Assembly: GCA_050331575.1 (NCBI GenBank)
Contig: JBHJGS010000036.1
Span: forward strand, 12,233 to 76,232
Direction: 5' to 3'
Length of the DNA stretch: 64,000 bases
Source of the DNA: JBHJGS01 sp050331575
Lineage (GTDB): Bacteria > Pseudomonadota > Alphaproteobacteria > Sphingomonadales > Rhodothalassiaceae
Made by a program: the position numbers and the translations under genes. Of this stretch, positions 57,360 through 64,000 are shown piece after piece. A model generated the notes under the pieces. That model was not told the DNA's origin. It did not search any database and saw nothing but the letters and a program-made list of their open reading frames with translations. The first letter of the stretch is position 1. The number at the start of each line of letters is the position of its first letter.

Positions 57360-57374
57360 TTAACGACTTTTTTA
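57360..57374. promoter_or_regulatory. CtrA-like box upstream of cheY
   Basis: TTAACGACTTTTTTA fits the CtrA consensus TTAA-N7-TTAA with one mismatch in the second half (TTTA). It lies 100 bp before cheY in an AT-richer patch. Plausible in an alphaproteobacterium; not proven. Confidence 0.4.
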
Positions 57375-57473
57375 GACGGCGATCGATAGGTTATCGAGCG
57401 CCTGAATACCCAATCTCTTCCATGATATGCGGTAAGCGCAACACCCCGTCAAAGGCAGCGAAGTGGAACGACC

Positions 57474-57860
57474 ATGGCCGTAGATAAAGGGATGCCAATC
57501 CTGATTGTTGACGACTATAAGACAATGCTTCGTATTGTCAGGAACCTGTTGAAGCAGCTGGGTTTTGACAATGTCGATGAAGCGACCGACGGCTCCATGG
57601 CGCTGGAAAAGCTGCGCTCCAAAAGCTACGGCTTGGTGATTTCCGACTGGAACATGGAGCCGATGACTGGCTACGAGCTTCTCAAGGAAGTGCGGGCCGA
57701 TGGGCAGTTGAAAAATACGCCCTTCATCATGGTCACCGCGGAGTCAAAGACCGACAATGTCGTTGCCGCGAAAAAGGCTGGCGTGAACAACTATATCGTC
57801 AAGCCGTTTAATGCTGCGACATTGAAGCAAAAATTGCAGGCCGTTCTCGGGGATTTCTGA
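57474..57860 (+). CDS. cheY: CheY-type response regulator
   Basis: 128 residues, a lone receiver domain. Seen: ILIVDDYKTMLRIVRNLLKQ (acidic pair), phospho-Asp in YGLVISDWNMEPMTGYELL, Thr in FIMVTAESKTDNV and Lys in NNYIVKPFNAATLKQK. Coupled to the following cheZ-like gene by a TGATG overlap, so it is most likely the flagellar-motor CheY dephosphorylated by that protein. Confidence 0.94.
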   Translation: MAVDKGMPILIVDDYKTMLRIVRNLLKQLGFDNVDEATDGSMALEKLRSKSYGLVISDWNMEPMTGYELLKEVRADGQLKNTPFIMVTAESKTDNVVAAKKAGVNNYIVKPFNAATLKQKLQAVLGDF

Positions 57861-58633
57861 TGGGTAGCGAGGGCCTCCCTCAGAAAATCGAAGCGCTGGT
57901 CGACCATCTTCGAAAGCATCGGGAGGATCCTCTTGCCCTTGCCGACGTGGCGTCGGTGACGGAAGTGCTGATCGGCACCATGCGCACCTTCTTCCGGCAG
58001 ATCGACACGCAGATCTACCGGGAATGCCGCGCCATGTCCGAATATATCACCAATGCCCGGTCCGAAATCGCCGCGTTACAGCCGAAGGATTTGGAGAAGG
58101 CGCGCATTCCCCGCGCGGGCCTGGAACTGGATGCGATCGTTTCGCAGACCGAGGAAGCCACCAACACGATCATGGAGTCGGCCGAAGCCATCATGGCGGC
58201 CGATCCATCGGACCCGGATGCCTACCAGACCGTGATCCAGGATCATGTCATGGCGATCTTCGAAGCCTGCTCATTCCAGGACATTACCGGACAGCGCATT
58301 TCCAAGGTCGTCGAAACATTGAGTTATGTGGAAAAGCGCGTGTTCGAGCTGCGCGATCTGCTGGGCGTCACCGATGCGGATGTGGAGGCTGCTGAAGACG
58401 GCAGCCGTGAGCGGGACGTCGACAAGGCCTTGCTGAACGGCCCGGCCCTGCAAGGCGAGGGGATTGCCCAAACCGATGTCGACGCGCTGATGGGCAAGAC
58501 CGACACCGCCGCGCAGGGCGAAGAGGCGAGCGAAACCGCGGCTGGTACCTCAGAGGATGGGGCCGACGACGATGACAGCGACGACGGCAATACGGTGACC
58601 AGCCAATCCGATATCGACGCCTTGTTCGGCTAG
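57860..58633 (+). CDS. cheZ: CheZ-like phosphatase with two FliM-type peptides
   Basis: 257 residues. A long helical part (about 30-170) holds the phosphatase motif CSFQDITGQRISKVVE; Asp141 and Gln145 match the E. coli CheZ catalytic D/Q pair. A Glu/Asp-rich linker follows. The C terminus has AQTDVDALMG (203-212) and SQSDIDALFG (248-257, the last residues), both resembling the FliM N-terminal CheY-P binding peptide. So the protein may bind CheY-P at two sites. The stop codon TAG is the first part of dispersed repeat copy G. Confidence 0.88.
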   Translation: MGSEGLPQKIEALVDHLRKHREDPLALADVASVTEVLIGTMRTFFRQIDTQIYRECRAMSEYITNARSEIAALQPKDLEKARIPRAGLELDAIVSQTEEATNTIMESAEAIMAADPSDPDAYQTVIQDHVMAIFEACSFQDITGQRISKVVETLSYVEKRVFELRDLLGVTDADVEAAEDGSRERDVDKALLNGPALQGEGIAQTDVDALMGKTDTAAQGEEASETAAGTSEDGADDDDSDDGNTVTSQSDIDALFG

Positions 58634-58704
58634 GGCATTCACCGATCGACCGCGATTGATCAGATAAGAATGCCCGCCTTTTAGGGGGCGAGCAACTCTT
58701 TCGG
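58632..58704. repeat. Dispersed palindromic repeat, copy G
   Basis: TAGGGCATTCACCGATCGAC, CGCGATTGATCAGAT, TGCCCGCCTTTTAGGGGGCG, AGCAACTCTTTCGG: same orientation as copy B, with a shortened first palindrome. Its leading TAG is the cheZ stop codon (58631-58633). The repeat fills nearly all of the 83 bases to the next, convergent gene. Confidence 0.82.
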
Positions 58705-58716
58705 GCTGGCCCGGCA

Positions 58717-59562
58717 TCAGCGCAATTCCGGCATGATCCAACGCGGCAGCGTCGAGATTTGCCCCAAAACGGCGGTCAAGCCGTTCACCGCAATGTCGTT
58801 TTCGTGAATGCCATTGGTGATGAATAAGGCGTCCAGACCCGCGTTTGCGGCGCCGGTGATGTCGGTGGTCAGACTGTCGCCGATCGCCAAGACCCGATCA
58901 GGTCTGATCGCGCGCCCGGCAACCTGTTCCAGCCGGCGCACTGCGACGTCGTATGTCGCCGCAAACGGCTTGCCGAACCAATGCACCGTGCCGCCGAGCG
59001 ACTGATAAAGATCAGCCAATAGGCCGGCACAGGCGGTCAGCCGGGTTCCCACCCGGGCCCAGCGATCGGCATTGGCGCACAGCATGGCCAGATCGCGCTG
59101 CTTTGCCGTCTGCAGCAGCGGCCGGTGGCCCTCCGGATCTTCTCGCATATGCGCCAACAGTCCGCAGGCAACAATCACACCGGCGTCCTCGACCGCGTCC
59201 GCTCTTGGATGATGCTGCACCAGCGTTTCATCCGGACCAACCCCGATCAGATAGGCGGGTCGATCCGGCCAATCCCGCGCCAAGGCTCGCTGCACCAAGG
59301 CGCCTGAACTGAGAATAGCATCATAGGCTGTCTCCGGCACCGCCAGTCGCGCCAATTGAGCCCGAATCACGTCCACCGGCCGGGGCGAATTGGTCAAGAG
59401 GGTTATGGGATAGCCCTTCGCCCGGGCCTGGCTGAGCGCGGCAACGGCGGCGGGCAAGGCCGCTTCCCCGTGGTGCACGACACCCCACAGATCGCACAAA
59501 ATGCCGTCATAGTGTTGCAGGATATCAGCCAGTCTCGACACCGGCTGGGGTGCAGCGGTCAA
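58717..59562 (-). CDS. HAD superfamily hydrolase, class IIA (TIGR01459-type)
   Basis: 281 residues. Seen: motif I variant GILCDLWGVVHHGEAALPAA, TLLTNSPRPVDVI, GKPFAATYDVAVRRLEQVA and VLAIGDSLTTDITGAANAG with the Asp of motif III/IV. This is the alphaproteobacterial NagD-like group of unknown substrate. The start appears to be a TTG overlapping the tipF stop (TTGA); a GTG eight codons on is an alternative. Coupled to tipF. Confidence 0.9.
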   Translation of the reverse strand: MTAAPQPVSRLADILQHYDGILCDLWGVVHHGEAALPAAVAALSQARAKGYPITLLTNSPRPVDVIRAQLARLAVPETAYDAILSSGALVQRALARDWPDRPAYLIGVGPDETLVQHHPRADAVEDAGVIVACGLLAHMREDPEGHRPLLQTAKQRDLAMLCANADRWARVGTRLTACAGLLADLYQSLGGTVHWFGKPFAATYDVAVRRLEQVAGRAIRPDRVLAIGDSLTTDITGAANAGLDALFITNGIHENDIAVNGLTAVLGQISTLPRWIMPELR

Positions 59563-60794
59563 ATTTCCGCTCCGGCCGCCGGCACTTGTGGCTCCTCCCG
59601 GCTCAAGCGCGGTTCACCGAATAAGAATCCTTGGGCGTAGGCGACATTCAGGTCGAGCAATTTCAGCACCTGTTCCTCGACCTCCACCCGAGTGGCGATC
59701 ACGGACACCTCGTGCCGCGCCATGGACTGGGCATAGTCAGACGGTGCGATATCCCCCTCGGTCACACCATATCGGTCGACATCGACCTTCAGCCAGCCGA
59801 AGCCGCGATGGGCCAATGCCGCTCCGTCCAACCGTTTGGACAGCACCTGATCCAACGAAAAGCGAAAGCCCTTCTGCGCCAGCACCCGCAGCGGCTCAGC
59901 AATACGGTCTGGCATGGATTGCACATCTTCATGGCTGAATTCGAACACCAAGCGATCGGCCAAAGCCGCATTCGCGCGCATATAATCGATGAACTGCGGA
60001 AAAAATTCCTCGTCATTCAGGGACGCCGAAGAGATGTTGCAGAAGAAGCGCGATTCCGGACGCCGCCCGCCAACCCGGCGGCCCCGCTGGATACAGCGGA
60101 AAAGCAGCAAATTATCCAGCGTCCCGGCCAGACCGCGTTCCACGACATAGGGTAAGAACTGTTCCGGCGCGATAATCTCGCCATCCTCATCCCGTACCCG
60201 GCTAAAGCATTCGTAATGCACGGCTTTGCGGCTGGGCAGCGACACAATCGGCTGGAGGTATAGATCGACGCGGTTCTCCGTCAGCGCGGTGCGGATAATC
60301 CGGTCGAGACGCTCCACATCGATGGTCGGCCCCTTTGCCGCGCTGTCCGCGTCCGGTGGATCAACCTTCGGGCCGATTGATGCGGAAATTGGTCGTGGCG
60401 GTGGGGCCTGCTGCCGGACAACCTGGGTCAGAAGGGTTTGCAAGACCTTCAATTCCGACACCAGAGTGTCACTGCGCGCCTGGGCGCTTTCTGCGTCTTC
60501 GCGGATCGAGTCGATCTGACCGGTAAGCGCCTTCACCGAAGCGGCCAGATCAAACAGATCTTTCTCAAGCCGATCCAGGCGTTCCTCGCCGCGATTGCGG
60601 CCCAACTTCTGCAGAACGGCGATGCCGGCTGCAAGCAATGCACCATAGACGAGCACCGCGGCCAGAACCGCGTCGGAGGATCCCAATCCGGCCAAGGGGG
60701 CCGCAAGGAAATAAACCAGAAGGGCGACAACGCCCGCGGCCAGGATGAGCAGCAAGACCGGCAGCACCGCGCCCCCCTTCGGCAAGTCAAGCAT
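59559..60794 (-). CDS. tipF: TipF-like membrane protein with degenerate EAL domain
   Basis: 411 residues. Seen: two membrane helices (about 10-33 and 38-60), a coiled coil (65-130), and an EAL-type domain from about 160. The EAL signature is replaced (VHYECFSRVR), the DDFGTG-like loop reads SLDQVLSK and the later Lys motif is LKVDVDR, so phosphodiesterase activity is unlikely. This architecture matches Caulobacter TipF, a c-di-GMP-binding factor needed for flagellum placement. Start at ATG 60794; a GTG at 60827 would add 11 residues. Position amid motility genes supports the call. Confidence 0.82.
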   Translation of the reverse strand: MLDLPKGGAVLPVLLLILAAGVVALLVYFLAAPLAGLGSSDAVLAAVLVYGALLAAGIAVLQKLGRNRGEERLDRLEKDLFDLAASVKALTGQIDSIREDAESAQARSDTLVSELKVLQTLLTQVVRQQAPPPRPISASIGPKVDPPDADSAAKGPTIDVERLDRIIRTALTENRVDLYLQPIVSLPSRKAVHYECFSRVRDEDGEIIAPEQFLPYVVERGLAGTLDNLLLFRCIQRGRRVGGRRPESRFFCNISSASLNDEEFFPQFIDYMRANAALADRLVFEFSHEDVQSMPDRIAEPLRVLAQKGFRFSLDQVLSKRLDGAALAHRGFGWLKVDVDRYGVTEGDIAPSDYAQSMARHEVSVIATRVEVEEQVLKLLDLNVAYAQGFLFGEPRLSREEPQVPAAGAEI

Positions 60795-60872
60795 CTGATT
60801 CTCGCCTGGCAGCAATGACGGCTTCACGCCGCAAATGCAACAAGCCCGGCAAGCACCACGTCGATGTGCCGC

Positions 60873-61826
60873 TTATCCGTTGAGAATCGATTGACGATAG
60901 CGCAGTGGCGTCAAACCTGTTTCTGTTTTGAACGCTGAGGTCAGATGGCTTTGACTGGAAAATCCGCACTCAAACGCGATCTCCGCGATTGAAAGCCGGC
61001 TGTTCTGTAAAAGCGTTTTGGCATGTTCGATCCGGCGCAGGATGACATAACGATGCGGCGGAACACCGACGACCTCCTTGAAACTGCGCGCGAAATGATA
61101 AGGACTCATCGACACCTCTGCCGCCAGTTCCTTAATCGTGATCGGACGCGAAACATTACCGTCAATATAGGCCACGGAACGGGCGACCCGATCGGTCCGG
61201 CCGCTGGACATCGGTCCGGTCAGATGCGGCTGGGATAGTTTGTTCAGCACATGCAGATATAGGGTCATCGCCAAACATTCAGCGAAAAGCCCGCTCAACG
61301 GCATCTTGGTCGTCAGATGCATGCGCGCCGAGGCTGCCAGCGTTACCAGGTCCGGATGGGCCAGGCCGATGACCGCCGGGGCATCGTGACCGAGATCGAC
61401 GCCGCCCCGTTTGGCGATATCCGCCATCCATTCCTCGCCCAGCTTGACCCACAACACCGCCACTTCGTCGCGCTGGCGCAGGCTGACATGGCTCTTTGCC
61501 GGAAGAAAACTGGCGGCTATCGGCGCTGTGACGGGATGAGTCTGCCAGCCAGTCTCCAACCGTACGGCAAAATCGCTGCGCGTGATCGGCAGAATGATGG
61601 TCGCCTGAGCCAGGGTGACATCGAATTCGAAGCTGACCGGGTCGCTCATCAGCCATTCGACCTGCCCGGCAGGCAATCGGTCCTGCAACTGGATGGGCTT
61701 ATGACTGCGCAATTGCTGGCCTGCAAGGCAGGCGGTCAATTCCTGCGCGGCTCCGCTGATGCCAGCGGAGACCATGTCATTCATCGCCTGAGTCTTGCCC
61801 TTCAATGCGTCTGCATCCCGGAGCAT
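60873..61826 (-). CDS. AraC family transcription regulator
   Basis: 317 residues. N-terminal AraC_binding_2-like domain (FEFDVTLAQATIILPITRSD), C-terminal two helix-turn-helix motifs: TIKELAAEVSMSPYHFARSF and SIAEIAFECGFSSQSHLTSA with FKTETGLTPLRYRQ. The ATG at 61826 follows GGGAGAG; an ATG at 61862 is an alternative. Divergent from the acyl-CoA dehydrogenase gene with a 199-base gap between, so it may regulate that gene. Confidence 0.93.
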   Translation of the reverse strand: MLRDADALKGKTQAMNDMVSAGISGAAQELTACLAGQQLRSHKPIQLQDRLPAGQVEWLMSDPVSFEFDVTLAQATIILPITRSDFAVRLETGWQTHPVTAPIAASFLPAKSHVSLRQRDEVAVLWVKLGEEWMADIAKRGGVDLGHDAPAVIGLAHPDLVTLAASARMHLTTKMPLSGLFAECLAMTLYLHVLNKLSQPHLTGPMSSGRTDRVARSVAYIDGNVSRPITIKELAAEVSMSPYHFARSFKEVVGVPPHRYVILRRIEHAKTLLQNSRLSIAEIAFECGFSSQSHLTSAFKTETGLTPLRYRQSILNG

Positions 61827-62025
61827 GGTGTCTCTCCCGCACCCTTTTGATTGGGTGATCATGCCATAGGACGGGCGGCATTTATTTTGTAACTTTGATT
61901 ATTTCGACATTTTGCGCTGGTGCAAGGCCAAAAATTTGTACCACCGCGACGACCCGCTGCAGGACCATGGCGCGACGCCACAGCTTGGCTTAAGCTGTTG
62001 CGGATGGATCAGGAGGGATCGGATT

Positions 62026-63219
62026 ATGGACATGCGCTTTTCTGACGAGGACCGGGCGTTTCGTGACGAGGTCAGACGCTTCCTGCGCGGCGCAATTCCC
62101 GATCGCATTCGGGACAAACAGGCACGCGGCGAGCGGCTGGACAAGCAAGATTTCGTGGACTGGCAGAAAATCCTTTATGAGCGTGGCTGGATTGCGCCCG
62201 CCTGGCCGGAGCAATATGGCGGCTGCGGCTGGGACGCGACAAAGCAATATATTTTCGGAACCGAAATGGGCCTCGCCGGAGCCCCGAAGCCGATTCCGTT
62301 CGGCCTAAACATGGTCGGCCCGGTGATCTACACCTTTGGCAACGACGAGCAGAAGGCCCAGCATCTGCCGGGCATTCTAAACAGCGACGTCTGGTGGTGT
62401 CAGGGCTATTCCGAACCCGGCGCCGGATCCGATTTGGCCTCCCTGCGCATGACCGCGGTTCGGGACGGCGATCAGTATCGCCTGAATGGGACCAAGTTAT
62501 GGACCACGATGGCCCAGCATGCTGACTGGATCTTTTGCCTGGCGCGCACCTCCAAGGAGGAAAAACCGCAGGAAGGCATCTCGTTCATCCTGGTGGACAT
62601 GACTTCCCCAGGGATCAGCGTGGATCCGATTATCACGATTGACCGCGAACATCATGTCAATCAGGTGACGTTCGAGGATGTGATGGTCCCGGTCGCAAAC
62701 CGAATCGGGGAGGAGGGACGCGGTTGGACCTATGCAAAATTCCTGCTTGCGCATGAGCGACAGGGCATTGCCGACATCGGCACGAAATTGCGTCAGCTCC
62801 ACACCTTGCGCCGGATGGCCGCTGAACGGCATGTCGCCGGCCGGTCGCTAGCCGATGATGCCGCGTTCGCTGAGCGTCTGACCGATCTGGAAATTCAGAT
62901 CAAGGCGTTGGAAATGACCGAACTACGCTATCTGGACGCTCAGTTTCGAAAAACCGAACGCGGGATCGAACCCAGCGTGCTGAAGATCCGAGGCACCGAG
63001 TTGGAACAGGCCCTAACTGAATTGGCCGTGGAAGCGCTGGACTATTTTGCCCTGCCCTATCCCGCCCAGGGCGACCCCGGCAGCAATCTCGCCGAGGATT
63101 ATGGCCCGAGCAGTGCCTCCGTGCGGAGCTTCCTGTACTCACGGGCCGCCACGATCTATGGCGGTTCCAACGAAATTCAGCGCAACATCATTGCGAAATT
63201 GCTGTTGAGGGCAGCCTGA
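62026..63219 (+). CDS. Acyl-CoA dehydrogenase
   Basis: 397 residues, FAD flavoenzyme. Seen: MRFSDEDRAFRDEVRRFLRG, WWCQGYSEPGAGSDLASLRM, YRLNGTKLWTTMAQHADWIF, FEDVMVPVANRIGEEGRGW and the C-terminal helix YGGSNEIQRNIIAKLLL. Oxidises acyl-CoA to enoyl-CoA; which acyl group is not known. AGGAGGGAT stands before the ATG at 62026. A small hairpin TGGCGCG/CGCGCCA (63228-63249) follows the gene without a T run. Confidence 0.95.
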   Translation: MDMRFSDEDRAFRDEVRRFLRGAIPDRIRDKQARGERLDKQDFVDWQKILYERGWIAPAWPEQYGGCGWDATKQYIFGTEMGLAGAPKPIPFGLNMVGPVIYTFGNDEQKAQHLPGILNSDVWWCQGYSEPGAGSDLASLRMTAVRDGDQYRLNGTKLWTTMAQHADWIFCLARTSKEEKPQEGISFILVDMTSPGISVDPIITIDREHHVNQVTFEDVMVPVANRIGEEGRGWTYAKFLLAHERQGIADIGTKLRQLHTLRRMAAERHVAGRSLADDAAFAERLTDLEIQIKALEMTELRYLDAQFRKTERGIEPSVLKIRGTELEQALTELAVEALDYFALPYPAQGDPGSNLAEDYGPSSASVRSFLYSRAATIYGGSNEIQRNIIAKLLLRAA

Positions 63220-63358
63220 CCCGGCGATGGCGCGTTCAAGATCGCGCCAATTGCACGGACTTGGTCAGCGCAGCTTAAGATCGGCACAGCTACGATTGCC
63301 ATCACGGGTGATGCGGTGCCCGTGACTCACAAGAGATCAGGATTTTCGGGGTAATCAG

Positions 63359-63865
63359 ATGCGGTATTCCTTACTTCTCGGCGTGGTTGTTGCTGGAACG
63401 GTCCTGTCCGCGCCGCAGCCGGCGCAAGCGCAAACGTGCCTCACCGAGCCGGAGCGGCAGGCGCGCGAAATCCGGCACTTGCAGACACAATTGATGGTGG
63501 GCGCGTTGCAGTGCCGCGGCAGCCGGGATCACGGCCAGCGAGACAATTACAACGCCTTCGTCACCCAGAATAAGGGGCACCTGGCCGATCACGCACAGCA
63601 GTTGATCGCCGGTTTCAAGCGGCAGTACGGGCCCAGACACCAGAAACATCTGGATGCCTTCATCACCAAGTTGGCGAACGACATCTCGCTACGGAGCCAG
63701 CGGGTGGGTAATTTCTGCCAGCGCATTGCCGATCTTGGCGCCTATCTGACCCAAGGAGAGGGCCGCAACTGGGCCCAAGCGGTGGCTTTGGCGCCGGTCC
63801 GGTTTCAGCCCCCGGTGGCAAGCTGCGAGAAGGACGCAAGCGCCACGACGATCGCCGTGGATTAG
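63359..63865 (+). CDS. Secreted protein of unknown function, cut by an IS
   Basis: 168 residues, signal peptide RYSLLLGVVVAGTVLSAPQP with cleavage near AQAQ. Seen: QTCLTEPERQAREIRHLQTQ, LMVGALQCRG, AFVTQNKGHLADHAQQLIAG and CQRIADLGAYL; four cysteines remain after the signal peptide. No family recognised. The stop codon TAG uses the first G of the following IS element, so the native C terminus may be longer. Confidence 0.75.
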   Translation: MRYSLLLGVVVAGTVLSAPQPAQAQTCLTEPERQAREIRHLQTQLMVGALQCRGSRDHGQRDNYNAFVTQNKGHLADHAQQLIAGFKRQYGPRHQKHLDAFITKLANDISLRSQRVGNFCQRIADLGAYLTQGEGRNWAQAVALAPVRFQPPVASCEKDASATTIAVD

Positions 63866-64000
63866 GCTCTGTTGACAAACTTTTTAGTCCAGATGCGAGC
63901 GGCGGCAATTTGGATGAAGCCGAGATAGCTTTCGGATGTTTTGTCGTATCGCGTTGCGAGGCGGCGTGAGCATTTGAGGGTGGCAAAGCATCGCTCGATG
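63862..64000 (-). CDS. IS5-family transposase, C-terminal part
   Basis: Minus-strand frame running off the window. It reads IERCFATLKCSRRLATRYDK and ends with ARIWTKKFVNRA. The E in IERCF is the third catalytic residue of the DDE triad and RRLATRYDK is typical of IS5 (IS427/IS1031-like) transposases. 45 residues are visible. Its stop lies at the IS end. Confidence 0.9.
   Translation of the reverse strand, partial: IERCFATLKCSRRLATRYDKTSESYLGFIQIAAARIWTKKFVNRA
63865..64000 (-). mobile_element. IS5-type insertion sequence, one end
   Basis: The end GGCTCTGTTGAC matches the typical terminus of IS427-group elements. The TA just before may be the target duplication. The other end is outside the window, so completeness cannot be judged. 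Confidence 0.82.

Noticed and set aside
63663..63986. Minus-strand frame across the IS junction
   Set aside because: It is in a different frame from the transposase, whose own frame (ending at 63862) shows clear IS5 motifs.
1..64000. CRISPR array, prophage or rRNA operon
   Set aside because: No regularly spaced direct repeats, no phage structural or integrase genes and no rRNA-like sequence were seen; the repeated palindromes are dispersed, not arrayed.

Overview
The window is a GC-rich, densely coded stretch of chromosome from an alphaproteobacterium. The taxonomic call rests on gene content: fliX, flbY, flaF, flbT and a tipF-type EAL gene, strict sigma-54 promoters in front of the flagellins, a Caulobacter-like sphingolipid locus, and an alphaproteobacterial DksA and rpmF. 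A partial crtC (carotenoid 1,2-hydratase) at the left edge suggests a carotenoid-producing, possibly phototrophic relative. No rRNA, recognisable tRNA, CRISPR array or prophage was seen. The only mobile DNA is the end of an IS5-type element at the right edge.

Layout. 1-5 kb: crtC end, dnaX-ybaB, then a translationally coupled minus-strand operon DUF1285-NUDIX-cca. 5-12 kb: a MoxR ATPase / DUF58 / DUF4159 / large membrane protein operon (Bat-like, function not established). 12-22 kb: housekeeping and small metabolism (glutathionyl-hydroquinone reductase, secreted HExxH protein plus a PTP-like phosphatase, nrdB, rpmF, folE, DUF192, a double cold-shock protein). 22-27 kb: coxG / split xdhC / mocA-type molybdenum hydroxylase maturation genes without a molybdenum enzyme, then recX and an EamA transporter.

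27-37 kb: a nearly complete anionic sphingolipid locus: acyl-AMP ligase, CerR-like reductase, dedicated ACP, serine palmitoyltransferase, a nucleotidyltransferase-like protein, a lipid (ceramide) kinase, a flippase, a fatty acid hydroxylase and a GNAT-type ceramide synthase, closed by a strong hairpin.

37-48 kb: flagellar region with dksA, fliX divergent from flgI-flgJ/cheL-flbY, four tandem flagellin genes with flaG between the third and fourth, and flaF-flbT. flgI and every flagellin have a sigma-54 promoter with exact GG-N10-GC spacing. A CGGCAA motif recurs upstream of four of these promoters, at about 90-105 bp in each case, and is a candidate FlbD enhancer. Two flagellin leaders share 28 identical bases and a hairpin whose sequence differs but whose pairing is kept, a candidate FlbT target. 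The chemotaxis and motility theme continues with an MCP (51.3 kb), cheY-cheZ (57.5 kb) and tipF (59.6 kb).

48-64 kb: CoxD-like ATPase, solitary cysD, PhoD-like phosphatase, MaoC hydratase, D-aminoacylase / hydrolase / ribF operon, AraC regulator divergent from an acyl-CoA dehydrogenase, and a secreted protein whose stop codon is made at the IS junction.

A family of intergenic palindromic repeats (eight copies recognised, both orientations, up to about 125 bp) is scattered through the window, mostly in the motility part. In two places its terminal TAG is the stop codon of the neighbouring gene.
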